A stretch of 64,000 nucleotides of DNA from Trileptium ribeirensis (GCA_030248225.1 JASANE010011810.1:1-64000), one strand, 5' to 3'. Positions 1-11,562 are shown, numbered from the stretch's first letter. The notes: generated by a model not told the origin, from the letters alone. Made by a program: numbers and translations.

Positions 1-1521
1 TACTTTATTCCAAATATCGCGGTTTAAAAATTTATCAATTTGACAAAGGACATATATTTATTGGTAAACGTTATAAAAATGCCACGACAGTCTTATGACG
101 GTGCGTTGATGCTGCCTGTTATCCGGTAGCCAGGGTTCAACATGTGGACCCAAAACATCAATTACTGCTATTCCAGTCAGAGCATAGGAATTCATGATAA
201 ATCCTACTAGTAAATCGCAAGCGAGGGTGAAACGGCGCGGGCGTGGTTTCGTTTCTAAGTTATCATTTCGTTTGATTACCACTATATTTAGGTGGTATAT
301 ACAACATACAGGATGTGTATTATGTATATACCCCTAAAACCTCGTGAAACCCTGAAGCGATTGAAAATCTTAAAACATCGTCGAGCCTAAATCTATCGAA
401 AACAACTGACAGCGCATCATGTATAAGTGTTGGTCCCTAGATAACCAAACCATCGTATTCACCTACCGGAAAACCTATATAGACAATTTTTATGACCTGT
501 ACGCAATACGTAACCAAACAACAGAAGACAGATTATATTCTGGAAATCGAGTTCACTAATGCTAAATCAATCGAAAAGGCATGAAATATGATAGTTGGAC
601 TCTAGATAACCAAATCATTGTATTTATCATACCGAGAAACCTCTATACAAAGCATTTTTAATGCCATGTACCAAACAACTGAATACATACTATCTTCTGT
701 AAATCGAGTCCATTGACATTAAACACAAAACGTCTGAAAGGCATAAGATAATCGTGCTGGAAGCTACGGAGCTGTTCGCGTTTAACTAAAGGACACATCC
801 TCGTCACTTGTGCTATCGAATAAAAAAGTTACGGAAACCATCCATCCAAAGATGAGTTGTGAATAACAGAAACACACAAAAAATAAATTCTCACGATTTT
901 TCCCACTAGCGTACTCAGTGTGGAAACTCCGCTCGTTCCGTTTCAAAAAATAGCAAATCAGTGAAGGAAATTTATATGCAGATTCGAAGCCGAAATCAGC
1001 CGAAATTTCGTTTTGCACTTAAGCGATGTGCTTAATTTTGAAAACTACTTTCGAGTGTCATTTAAAATTTATTACACCGATGCTACTGATAGATAAACTG
1101 TACACATGGTAATACATTAGTTCGTAAAGTAAACTTTTTGAAGAGGCTGGGAAACGTGCTTATACCACTACAGTTTACAAAACGCCCACTACAGGGTACG
1201 CCGTTACAAAAGAATTAACCTCAAATGTGGATAGCGATAGGATCTAAGAACTGCGTAGTAATAACTCCACCAACAAAAAGAGTCAACGAATTTGGATTTT
1301 GTATATATTTTAATAGGCTAACTTTGATATACGAACAAAAAGTACAACACCAGAGTGCCTATGCCCACGAGCACCACATTTAGTCACCTTTGTACCGACA
1401 CGACCAACTCGCAAACCCGCTGTAACCTTAATTAACATTTATTATGTAAATTTAATGCAAAGAGTTGCAGAAGTTGATGTTATATTCTAAAATTCTTTTA
1501 TCAAATTTTAAACCGAATTAC
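1..1521. other. receptor intron or flank, no exon seen
   Basis: This lies downstream (in minus-strand sense) of the last visible receptor exon. That exon ends in phase 1 at a GT donor, so transcription must continue leftward, but I recognise no third FN3 domain here. It holds one copy of a short terminal-inverted-repeat family (about 216-945) and an (ATT)n-poor, AT-rich remainder. Confidence 0.5.
216..945. mobile_element. TIR element family 1, copy A (MITE-like)
   Basis: The left end reads GGGTGAAACGGCGCGGGCG, and the right end (GAAACTCCGCTCGTTCCGTTTC) is a close inverted version of it. Two further copies share these ends (about 3061-3218 and 4788-5425). Copies A and C also share about 130 bp inside the right end, beginning near CACATCCTCGTC and running to the CACGATTTTTC stretch. 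No transposase is visible, so it is non-autonomous. The target duplication is not clear and the ends are approximate. Confidence 0.5.
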
Positions 1522-1651
1522 CGTCAGACAGCGTTCGAACGACGACACGTTCCGACGTAATACCGGCTCCATTTTCGTTGTGCGCTTCAACACGAAACGC
1601 GTACGACGTGAACGCACGAAGACCGTGAAACGTATACGAAGTTTCGGTAAG
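1522..1651 (-). CDS. DCC: DCC/neogenin-like receptor exon: C-terminal half of FN3 domain 2
   Basis: The 130-nt exon starts in phase 0 after a TTTTAG acceptor (c1651) and ends in phase 1 at a GGTAATT donor. It reads LTETSYTFHGLRAFTSYAFR, then VEAHNENGAGITSERVVVR, then TLSD. This is the second half of a fibronectin type III fold, with the conserved Tyr-x-Phe-Arg-Val strand F and the Asn-x-x-Gly-x-G loop. Vertebrate DCC FN3-2 also ends in TLSD before a phase-1 intron. The product is a single-pass netrin/guidance-cue receptor of the neuronal and muscle surface (family knowledge). The next exon (FN3-3) is not found in the window. Family assignment is firm; DCC versus neogenin cannot be separated here. 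Confidence 0.88.
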
Positions 1652-2753
1652 CTAAAACGTCGCCGTTATCTATTAGTCAGATAACAGTTAGTGCATTTTA
1701 TGCAGCGAAGTGTTACAAAGCTATATTATTATTATTATTATGTTTACGATGGTGTGTCAGATTTTAATCTCAGCGCTCACTGAGTAAACTTGATCTTTCA
1801 TGACACTACATCGACGATCATTATCAAGTCTAGCCATAGCACAATCAACTGGTATCACCTAAACAGAAGCAGACCATCGGTTTAGAAAGATTTCATATTG
1901 AATTAAAACCCTATATTTATTTTGCTCTGTGCGTAAGCGCGGAAGATTACGGTAACCGAGCAACCCCAGTTAGTGTTTACGGCGTAACGAAGATTTGGTG
2001 AGCACTATTTACAAGATAATACTTCCAAAAAATCTTAAGGTGTGGGCAAGAAATTAGACAGAAGTAAGCATGATAAAATTATGGCAGACATAGTAACAGA
2101 ACCGACCTCATCTTAGACTTAATGGATTAGATTGTAATCATGCAAAGATAGCGGTATATGAGGTGCTTTGGGCTATCACTAATCTCTAATGCGTGAGTTC
2201 ACTTTAGGTGCGTACACCGAACATGATTGCTGTTTTGTTAAACTGAATGATGCAAAAATCGAGTACGCATTCCTACCATTGGCTTTCGCAGTTTAGTGAA
2301 CGCAAACGAAGCCTGCACGATATATGAACGGAATTTGGGTATACATTTCTCAGTTTCACACGTTTGCCCGCGATTATCAAATGACATATTGCATCGAACA
2401 GATGTGTGTATTAAAGTAAACAAAAATGTGAACGGTAATCACTTTTCACGTGTACGCGGTTCGATTTGCTATGCTAGATCGAAAAATAGTAACCGCGAAC
2501 AGCATCCACCTGTTGCTGCATCGCAAATAGTGTTCGCTTACTACATACGGCGACATCGCCATTTGTGAGTGTTCATCGCTTGGCTTGACTAAAAACAACC
2601 TAATTATACACACCTAAGGTGGAGTCACACATAACCGAATCGATATTGCGGTTCGTACCGGTTGACACGGATTTGACTGCGGCCGTTCAACCATTGCGAA
2701 CACACTGAAGCCAAAACTAAAAATTAGATTGCCAATAAACTATCACGAAATAC
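1652..2753. other. receptor intron, no features
   Basis: An intron of 1.1 kb with GT-AG boundaries on the minus strand. There is a short plus-strand open frame at 2296-2568, but it has no recognisable domain and I regard it as chance. Confidence 0.6.
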
Positions 2754-3022
2754 CTGAATTTCCGTTTCGTCATCGGATAAACTCATACCGTCATCGTCAA
2801 ACTCTGCCAAAGGTTCATCTTTAATATCTCCACCTCCATCATCAGCTGCTGCAGTAGTCGCTGTAGTGTCCATGCCTGGGTTTCGTTGTTTTGCTGTGGA
2901 ATAGAACAGCTTGTAGTGGTCGATTGTGCCGGGTTCACGCAACGGGGGTGACCATGATACGCGAATGCTTGTTGGACCAACTGCCGCCCCGGCCAGACCT
3001 TGTACTTGTCCAGGAACCGCTT
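2754..3022 (-). CDS. DCC: DCC/neogenin-like receptor exon: N-terminal half of FN3 domain 2 with acidic insert
   Basis: The 269-nt exon has an acceptor CTTTGTAG before t3022 and a donor CAG|GTATTT after c2754. It opens with AVPGQVQGLA and the FN3 strand B/C sequence GPTSIRVSWSPPLREPGT, then IDHYKLFYSTAK. This matches DCC FN3-2 (a PGPV..L start, then PTSI..TWEPP and GYRLF). Between strands C' and E there is an extra run of about 40 residues rich in Asp, Glu, Ala and Thr (roughly TTATTAAADDGGGD to FDDDGMSLSDDE) that vertebrate homologues lack. The reading phase joins the previous exon (1 nt carried over) and the next one (phase 0) without adjustment. Confidence 0.88.
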
Positions 3023-3060
3023 CTACAAAGCAAACGACGCTGTATCATACTAGTATCTCG

Positions 3061-3218
3061 CACGCAAGGGTGAAACGGAACGAGAGCGGTTTCGTCTATA
3101 AGTTATTATTAAGTATAATTGTCGCCTGTAAGATGCTTTGTATTGTATGAAAATATCATCTTAAAACCTCTGAAACCGCCTAAAGCGCTCAGTGGAAACT
3201 CTGCTCGTTTCGTTTCAA
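3061..3218. mobile_element. TIR element family 1, copy B (internally deleted)
   Basis: About 160 bp with a left end GGGTGAAACGGAACGAGAGC and a right end GGAAACTCTGCTCGTTTCG that pair as inverted repeats. It sits only about 40 bp upstream of the 3' splice site of the FN3-2 exon on the minus strand. Confidence 0.45.
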
Positions 3219-3555
3219 GAATTTCATATAACATGAATTCACAACTATAATAAATATATGCACATACAAAGCTTGACAAACACTCAATATGGACTAGAAA
3301 TATTAATTGTTAGGATGCTAATGCAATGTCGCGGCTATAATCTTCCTAAAGTCGTCACTTTAAGCAGAATCATTATTAATGAAATTATAACTCAGCGACT
3401 AATTTATGAAATCACCTGAAACTCCCTGAAAAATAGAAGATTCTTAATTTTATATTTTTTGAATAAAACACACTGTATTAGCTATGATTGAGCTTTCGAT
3501 ACCCGAATTATAGTTACATCCGGTGACGGGACATATGTACTATCACTCACATACA

Positions 3556-4774
3556 GTAATTATCAGGGAGTAACCGGAATTCCGGTTCCGGTTCCGGCGA
3601 AAATCGTGTTCCGGTTGCGGTTGCGGCAAAGGGCAAAAACCATACCGGAACCGGAATTCCGGTTTAAAAATTTTGTTTGAAATTTTCCACGTTTTTTGCT
3701 TTATCCTGTAATCCAAACATATGTAATATATATTATACAATGATCAAGCTCCAATACAACCAAGCAAAAGAAAAGATTAACTAACCAATTTGCCGTGTAA
3801 AACGTAAGTAGGGCACATAATTTGAGCAAGAATTTTTCATAATAACATGCAGGAGTTTGTTAAATCAAAGCCAGGTCGATGCTTGTAGCAGCTATTTTAC
3901 ACATCCAGAAGTTTGTGGGATACGTTTGAATTAAACCGGTCCAACTCGGTAACAGAGTATGGCTTACGCATAGGTACTTAAGGTATGCTTGGTTAACATA
4001 AATTGCGTCAGGCACCCCCAGTGCGCTTTTAAACTTGGTAAATCAGTCTAAATTGAAGTAAACTAACGTTATCTGCAACGCAGCTAGAAACTGCTTTCTT
4101 GGCAAAGAACTGTATTTATTGAAACTGTGCGAGCAACATCACAGTGTGTCTCATTTATAGCATTCTGATTAGAAAGTTATCATCATTATCATCTAACTTA
4201 TGGGCACTGTTTGTCCAAAACTTACGGGCACTAGCCTAAACAGTGTTCCTGACCACTGATCAGAAAATTACCTTCTATCTATTATTTTCACTTAGAATCA
4301 TATAATACAAACCAATAATTTTAAGTTTCCTACAGAAGAACATGCAACGAACGTATGTGTAGTAAAGGGAGGCGACTTTAGAAAGAGCGAAATTGTGTAT
4401 TCTACGCTCCAAGCTTTGTAAGCATATTCGATTTGACGCAGTATATGCAATGGTGTATAGTGGAAGGTATTTTTGCTCTGGGTGTCCAAAAATCCACATA
4501 TTTGATCGATAAATAAACATTATTAGCTTCCTCAGTCTCTTTAAAGTTTCAGAAAGGCAATAATACCATCGCAAAACATTAAGTTTAATGTAATAGTTAT
4601 TTTTAATGCATTTTAAATCCACTATACCTTCATTTCATCCATCATCTGTTTTACTATATATAAATTTCGAAGACCAGGTTCCGGTTCCGGTTCCGGATCC
4701 GGTTTAAATGGACGGTTCCGGTTGCTGGTTCCGGTTCCGGTAAATTTTGGTTCCGCTTATTCCCTGGTAATTAT
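3556..4774. mobile_element. non-autonomous hAT element, copy 1, with 8-bp target duplication
   Basis: The element spans 3564-4766 (1203 bp). Its termini are CAGGGAGTAACCGGAA on the left and, on the right, the complement of CAGGGAATAAGCGGAA. It is flanked by the perfect 8-bp direct repeat GTAATTAT (3556-3563 and 4767-4774). CAGGG ends and an 8-bp duplication are hallmarks of the hAT superfamily. Both subterminal regions are packed with GGTTCC/TTCCGG repeats (about 3580-3665 and 4676-4760), the kind of motif cluster that binds transposase. No transposase ORF is visible; the 115-aa minus-strand frame inside (4275-4622) has no hAT similarity that I can see. Confidence 0.88.
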
Positions 4775-4787
4775 ATACTAGCAACAC

Positions 4788-5425
4788 CGTAAGCGAGTGT
4801 GAAACTGAGCGAGCGTGGTTTCATTTTAAGTTATCTTCTTGTTGTTTAAAAAATGCCCGTGTCACCCTACCCCCTAAGGCTCGGCACCCCCACCCCCCAC
4901 AGCGCCCGCAAAATATCTGCAGAAATATGGGAAAATAGAATTGGGATGCAAAAAGTAAGGAGGGGTGGGCATTTTTAGGGATTGATATGGCGGGCACGAA
5001 CTATTTCCCACCCGTCCCCGCCGATCAATGCTTCTCCCTGAGAGCTTCTCCTTCGTAAGCATGTATGCGGAAACCTGGATAGACAATTCTTGGTGACATT
5101 TTCTTACTAAGTAACCAATCAATGATCATTTTTCGACGAGAAGGCTGTGTCACGAGATATGGGCTGCGAAAGACTGGTACTCGTATGGCTAGATTTGGCA
5201 AAGAACCCTTAAAACAGTGTTTCTGTTATTTTGACCCGAAGATGCTGTCGGAGCTGTTCGTGTTCAACTAAACAGCACATCCTCGTCTCTTCTGCTACTG
5301 ATAAAAAAGTTACCAAAATCCATCCATCTGAAAATGAGTTATGAATGACAGAAACACACAAAAAGAAATTTTCACGATTTTTCTCCCTAGCGCCATCAGT
5401 ATAAACTCCACTCGACCCGTTTCAA
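4788..5425. mobile_element. TIR element family 1, copy C
   Basis: The left end, GTGTGAAACTGAGCGAGCG, is inverted relative to the right end AAACTCCACTCGACCCGTTT. The right internal portion (about 5263-5395) is homologous to 780-905 of copy A. It begins a few bases after the hAT copy 1 target duplication. Confidence 0.45.
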
Positions 5426-5916
5426 TTATTCCACCGGATGACCGGTACCAGCAACCAGAACTGTAAATTTCAAATGGAACCGTATCTTGCTATTATAAAT
5501 ATGTAAATAAAACAATTGAATAAACAAATAATCTGGTCTCTCTATTATGAAGAATCAGACGACCCCATCTCACTCCATAAAATCCTCACATGCCTGATAT
5601 TAATTCAAAACACAGAAAATACATAAAAATAAATGCTGGAAAACACTTATTAGTAGCCTCGGGGTAAGGGAATAATAATGCCATCAGTGACGAAAATGTG
5701 TACACATAGTTCGAAATTGACCAAAAATATGGGAAAAATTGAAATTTCGCGCCCCCAATCGAGATTTTCCCCGTATATGAACATCGGGCCCCCTGAAAAT
5801 CCCCGCTTTTTCGGCAAGTGCAAAAGACCAGAGAAAGGTACTGTTAGTACGAAAAGTATTGCAAATAACCTTTGCGTTGCATGTAAATGGACTTTTTGGT
5901 ACTTTGAAGATAGAAG
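5426..5916. other. intron DNA with a dispersed repeat
   Basis: The part at about 5680-5800 resembles 31255-31375 (shared pattern: a CCATCAGTGACGAAAATG-like start, then TACACAT, then GACCAAAA, then GGGAAAAATT), so it is a diverged dispersed repeat of unknown type. No exon is recognised. Confidence 0.4.
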
Positions 5917-6695
5917 CTAAAAGTTAGCGATATTTTGCTGTGTTTACGTCATAACTCAGCATTTTTCTAGAGGTAGTGATTCCTCCTTGGTTCCACGTGA
6001 CCCACAGGTTTGTTTTGTCCCACTTTTTGACAACTTTACCCGTTTTATGCCAAAATTCTGCCAATATTATTGTACTATTGCCTAATTTTCGCCAATTATT
6101 CACCCCATTTTCAGAAAAAATTTCGAACAATTTTCCAAAAATTTTCGATACTTCCAAATCTACAGATTGACAAGTAGTTATGGCTTCCCACTTGTTAGGA
6201 ACTCCGACATAACCCAAGCGTCAGAGGACTAAAACACCCAGAATAACTGGAGCTATAAGCAATATTAGACAACTAGGATATCCAAACAATGGGTACTGGA
6301 CGCTAAAAGATAGGGATATTTTGCTGTTTTAAAAATCTAATTCACAAACTGCTGCACAATTTTGGACCATTTCCGCAATTTGTTCGCTAAAACATTGTCA
6401 ATTTTCCAATATTTCTGGTGACAAATTGTGTCCAATTTTCGGCAATTTATTACAATTTTTGCTCAAATTTTACCGAAATTTCCCATATTTTTGCAAAAAT
6501 TTTCGACATTATTGCCGAAGTCTTTGGGATTGACCCCCAGTTGCAGCTTACCTCCTTGTTCAGGGTCGAAACTGAGCCGAACCCTAGTGCAGAGGCCTAA
6601 AAATCGGGAACAACTGTATCATTATGTAAGATTGGACAACTAAGACGTCGAAACAGTGCTTACCGGACGCTAAGAGTTTAATAGGGATATTCTGC
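5917..6695. repeat. tandem repeat, about 375-bp period, two units
   Basis: The phrase ending in GATATTTTGCTGT recurs near 5930, 6312 and (diverged) 6685, each time after a CGCTAAAAG-like lead. The intervening blocks share strings such as CAATTTTCG.CAATT and AAAATTTTCGA. The copies are strongly diverged. Confidence 0.55.
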
Positions 6696-6734
6696 TGTGA
6701 TAGAAACCGATTTAACAAAAAGTTAAATATTCAC

Positions 6735-6892
6735 TTTCAGATTTTGTTTCAACAATAAGTGGCTGCGAGGACAGACTACCGCCAGCTGCATTGTACGCCA
6801 CAACCCTAAACGTGTATTTCGTTTCTGGATTTAGCAGATTGATTGTCGATTCACTAAAACCTTCGCTTGCCGTCGTGTTGACAATGCGCTGT
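6735..6892 (-). CDS. DCC: DCC/neogenin-like receptor exon: C-terminal half of FN3 domain 1
   Basis: The 158-nt exon has an acceptor TTTTTAG before t6892 and a donor GAAA|GTGAAT after t6735. It starts with one nucleotide completing an Arg codon, then QRIVNTTASEGFSESTINL, then NPETKYTFRVVAYNAAGG and SLSSQPLIVETKSE. Vertebrate DCC FN3-1 has the near-identical stretch YTFRVVAYNEWGPGESSQP, making this the strongest family match in the gene. The domain probably lies in the extracellular stalk. Confidence 0.92.
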
Positions 6893-6991
6893 CTAAAAAG
6901 TTTACCAGTTAAATATGTACATGCGTGAAAGACAAAAAAAATTATACTAATATATGCACTAACCATTATTGTAGAAACGACGTAAGAACTA

Positions 6992-8375
6992 TACCGGGTC
7001 ATTTCACTCTACGATGTCCTTTTGTCCCAGAAAAAAATGACTAATAACTTTTTTGGCTCCGATTATCTTCATTTTTACTCCCTATGACCAAAAAACGTCA
7101 AGGATTCCGAATTTGAGGTCGTTATAGTAGTAAATTTTTTAACCGTTCTGATGCTATAGCTTCCCAACTACCACCCCCTTACGGCCAGCCTATCACACGT
7201 AAAATGGATTCTGGCGTGCCCCAGTTTGAATATAGCCTCCATTTTTGTGATTATATATCTCGTGCAGCCTATCGGCGCGTCAAAATGAGGCTTGATCGAG
7301 CTCCGTATGTCAAATATAAAGCTTATTATGCCTATTCTTGGGTCGAACTTACCAGTTCTAAAATACGGAGTGCCGATTTATAGCTGTTGCTAAATGGAAA
7401 CGAAGCGGCCATAAACAGTAGCTTTTTGTATCGATAGTTTAGCCTGGGCGAAGTGTTATGCAAAAAAATTACAATATTCCCTTTGCCAAACATGTTAGAA
7501 TGCCAGAAGTAACTGGTGGTAGGGGGGGTAAATTTGTCGGGGAGTGTGGTGGTAAATTTTTTTATTTACGTTCAAACCACTCAAAAATTCTAGAAGCAAC
7601 ACTCAACTGTCTTTTTCACAACATCCACTCTACATTATTTCATCCAAAAATAAGTAGAGATGGTACATGGTACATGCATACCAATCGCCAGTGTACATGC
7701 CTGGTAACGTGGTCGGGAATGAACCATAACAGGCAAATTAATAGACTTGTACTCACTCCACCATACCCCAAACTAGCAATGGTCGGGGGGTATCAAATGT
7801 GCTAAAATCGATCTTTTAACCCTGGCGCCGGGGTAAGTAACAAGAAGCCCGTGGATTAATATTTTTTCAAAAGGTACCCATGGCATGATAGGTACGATCT
7901 ATAAATAACGTTTATGTACCGTTCATAAGTAACGAGTAATGACCAAAAAAAGAATTTGGTCGGGGGGTACAAATGGGGTTCATTCCATGTCGGCCGCTCC
8001 CACTTTCCAGGATTGGTGTAGATTTGAAATTTGTGTAACTTAAAATGTAGTGTAGACCTGACTAATTCTGCACAAAAAGAATTAAGGCCATAATTTCTAA
8101 CATCGAGCCACGCCATTATCCGGAAAAAACACGTCGTAAAATGACTCATTAAGGTTTTTGTTAATTTGGAACCTATGTGGATGTCCAGCCCCTTATGGCG
8201 GCGGTGAGGCCAAAAAAATTTTTGTTGTTTAAAATAGCTAAGTAATGAGGCTTCCTGGCCTAAATAACATTTTTGCCAGTTCGCTGCCCGTTTCTGTGCT
8301 ACAGACCAAAATATCCACTTTTACCCCCCCCCCCCCCCCGATCAAAAGGACATCGTAGCGTGAAATGACCCTACC
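6992..8375. mobile_element. TIR DNA transposon, 4-bp TACC target duplication
   Basis: The element spans 6996-8371 (1376 bp). The left terminus is GGGTCATTTCACTCTACGAT, continuing GTCCTTTTG. The right terminus is its inverted complement with a single mismatch over about 29 bp. It is flanked by TACC on both sides (6992-6995, 8372-8375). A 16-base C run (8324-8339) lies just inside the right end. No transposase is recognised, and the open frames inside (7458-7805 plus; 7856-8149 minus) have no known domain. The superfamily is not assigned; a 4-bp duplication fits several less common DDE groups. It inserted about 100 bp upstream of a receptor 3' splice site. Confidence 0.82.
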
Positions 8376-9226
8376 ATTTTATACCCATAAAATGAAACTT
8401 TAATTTAAGTATATGCATAAAGACATTACTATTTTTGCACACAGTTGAACATGACACTTCCAATTTACCAAAACGTTCACGATTAGGATTAAAGGTAGAC
8501 TGATTTTACGTTTTGAATACTGAAATATTCGCGAATCATGTAACTCATCGATCTACCTATTTTGGGATATGTCCGCAAAGAGTTTCCAATGAATTGCTTT
8601 TATTCCTGTCCGAAACTGTATGTAATGGTGTTCACTCGCCAAATATCATTGCAAGAAAGAATACAGCTACTTTTGTATAACTGCGATACAGTTCAACTTA
8701 GCCAATATGTTAATCAAATAGCCGATTTGCTAATAAGGCGAGACTATAACACTATGTAGAATAAATAGCACTCCCTAAAGCCGCGCTATTACTATTAGCA
8801 CTAAACAAAGCTTTACATACAGTTTCCATCAATACAACTCTTGAAGGTGTTATTGAATACAGACATGTACATAGATGAAGTCAGAGAGATTGCTAACCAA
8901 ACCCAAATCCACTTAAATCCTACCGAAAGCATGAAAACTTAAATATTGTTATTACGTAAGGTTCTTAATTCTTAAGCTTTATATTTCTATAAAATTTCTA
9001 GTCCTGTATGAATAAATTTTCTTATTTTAAAGCTTATGGTTAGGCTTGGTAGCTTTATTTTAGTTTTTTGAGATTAGCGGTGACAAACAAGTGCACAAAG
9101 CTATTGTTCGTTTTTCCAATGCTATGTCCAGCTAAATAAGGAGACGACGCTATTTGCTAGTCGCCCTCTGCAAAATGGCATATTCGTTGTAATAAAAAGC
9201 TACAAACAGTAAAATGACAAGCTCGC
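8376..9226. other. receptor intron, no features
   Basis: AT-rich intron DNA between the TIR element and the linker exon. One 65-aa plus-strand frame (8562-8759) has no recognisable similarity. Confidence 0.5.
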
Positions 9227-9968
9227 CTGTGTGACGCTACGTCGCGGTAGTATATTGAATAGACCAAGAGCGGGCCACGAGTATGTATCGGCGACTTCCA
9301 TCGTAGTGTAACGTATCGCGATGCAGCTTTGACCAAGGTTAAATCGCGCGGTTCTGATGGAACGCGGTTGGCGTGTGGGACCAAATTGTCGACATCGTTT
9401 TTCGCCGATACCGGAAGCAGACTTTGGCCGCCGCTTTGTGTCTTCTCTTGCTGCGACTGGTCGTTGTCAGTATCTAGATTGGTTTTGTTAATAATATTCG
9501 TATTCGACGGCTGAGCAAAACTGTTCGCATGACCAGCAAAAGTTGGTCGTGCAATCGGGGGTAATGAAGGACCACTGTCCGTAGTTGGATTGCCGTGGGC
9601 TTCAGACCCACTTCCCGGTCCCAAATCATAATTATTATCAATATCATGACTTCTGTCAACCTTAACTTCGTAATCGTCGCCGACGACCGTATCAGTATCG
9701 TAAGAATATGCTCTATGTAGCAGTTCCTCATACGATATTCCGCCAAGATCAACAAAACTAAAGTCCCGGCTACTATTGATTTTTACATTTACATAGCTCT
9801 GGCTATGACTTCTGTTACGTCCGCTAAAGCTTCTGGTTACCCCACCCGGAATCGTTTGAGCTGACGCTGACAGTGCCATACCGCTACTGTAAGAATTCTG
9901 TTCTAGAGGTGGAAGTGGCACTGAATTTCGAAGTGATGAGCGACTTCTGTGCGCAAGTCCAGGAACAT
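9227..9968 (-). CDS. DCC: DCC/neogenin-like receptor exon: long Ig4-FN3 linker plus N-terminal half of FN3 domain 1
   Basis: A 742-nt exon, by far the longest of the gene. The acceptor TTCTCAG precedes t9968. The first two bases complete an Asp codon and are followed by VPGLAHRSRSSLRNS. About 200 residues of low-complexity linker follow, rich in Ser, Asp, Asn, Gly and Gln (for example NNYDLGPGSGSEAHGN and TDNDQSQQEKTQSGG). FN3-1 then begins at VPSEPRDLTLVKAASRYVTL and RWKSPIHTRGPLLVYSIYY. DCC has SAPRDV...SSRFVRLSW here, but its linker is only about 10-20 residues. The reading phase into the next exon is satisfied only if the exon ends at ...CACACAG, followed by GCGAGC: a GC donor. There is no signal or transmembrane segment in the linker. 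Confidence 0.87.
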
Positions 9969-11562
9969 CTGAGAAAAACGAAATTGATTAATGAAAAGAA
10001 AACAGAAATTAGAACTGAAATTGTGAAAAACATAAACTAAGGAACACGAGTACAAACGATAAATCATACATTATAACCAGCATTATGCTTGTGCGAAACT
10101 GCCATGACGAGTTAATAAAATTGGTGCTCCAGTATTGAAATCATTGATCACACCGAGCAGATTTAAGCCTGAATGATCTTGTAGCATTATATCGAGGCGC
10201 CAAATGTACCAAGATTCGACGGAGTTTTAGGAAAGAATATAACACTCCTCAGCTTATGCACGTTATGCATGTAGTGTAGTCGCGGTGCGTTTCGCTCTGT
10301 CCCCTGTTTTTAAACGGGGTAGTTCATCATTCCCCCCGCATTTCGTGGGCAACAATAATGCACTCCAACGAAACACACACATCACCACAGACATAACGTG
10401 CATAAGCAGAAGAGTGTCAAACTCTTCAGCAAAATATCATGTGCTCTTGATCTTAGGATATGATAATGGGGTTAACATAATTGCTGTAACTTTATGTGAT
10501 TGATACTGCAACCTAACAAAAAATGAAATCGAAATGAAGTAAATTATTGTTTGTGTATTATCATAGGCTTACTCCTATGAACATGACCTGTAAAACATAG
10601 TTTACCCAAATTGGCAGACTTGGTTGGTTACAACCATAAAAGTGAGAAATGAGTTTTTTCGTTCGATGTGCGCTCGATATTTTGTGAAAGTTGTTGATCG
10701 AATGGAAATACATATACACAAATTATACTTGCAAGCGTGTAACATACAACGCGTCATGTACAATAAATTAGACGAATCCGCTAATCGGTCCTTTCTGAGT
10801 TGCAATAAGGTTTCGCGATTAACATAACGTGGGCGTGCTTTGTGAGTTTGCTGAAAATTTTACCTGGGGGAATGAACCAGGCGCCCCCTGGTTCAAAAGT
10901 GGAGGCGCCAGGATTTGCCATGTATGAGCACTTACCCCTGGGGTGAACCTCGAAGTTGAAATTAAAAAATTTTTCAAAATTTAATGGTTTTAGCGAAACT
11001 GAGAAGCGAGGCAAAAACGCTCTATTGCGATTAAAAGCAACTTTTCAACCAACTTTTTACTAAAAATTAATGAAATTTCTAACTTTGCAAAAAATTTTTG
11101 TAAAAATCTAGTCAAGTTTTTATGTCAACAGGGGGTGTCTTTATCGGAAGAAGCCAAAATTTAGACAGGGGAGCCAAAATTATGGCACAGGGCCCCTACC
11201 GAGAGGCACTGAAAAATGCCATACCCTACTGTAGAGTGGCTGGATAAATATTCTAAAAAAAAATAGGCTAAGTAATAAATTTTATTTGTTGAAACAGTAG
11301 TATATAGATTTTTTATCTTTTATAGCGTATCTCATATAAACTTCACTTAGCCCCCAGGCCAAAACTGGTATCTTGGACGGTACAGCGGCAATTTACAACG
11401 TTGGCACCATTCGACTCAGCTCGACTAGCTGGTTCCGATAATATCCGTTTCTGCCAGTTTTATGACAAAAATCTTTTTATATTTTTTGGCTTTCCGAAGG
11501 ATTTAAGTCGATAGGTATCAAGATCAGCACAATCGGTACGTGGGTTAACAACTTCGGCATAG
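9969..11562. other. large receptor intron, proximal part
   Basis: No exon is recognised. A plus-strand frame at 10285-10503 and overlapping frames at 10602-10827 have no domain. The 10870-10960 part has GGCGCC-rich short inverted repeats (CAGGCGCCCCCTGG and GTGGAGGCGCCAGG) of unknown meaning. Confidence 0.4.

Noticed and set aside
4275..4622. 115-codon minus-strand frame inside hAT copy 1 as a transposase piece
   Set aside because: It has no hAT motifs and the homologous part of copy 2 does not keep it open.
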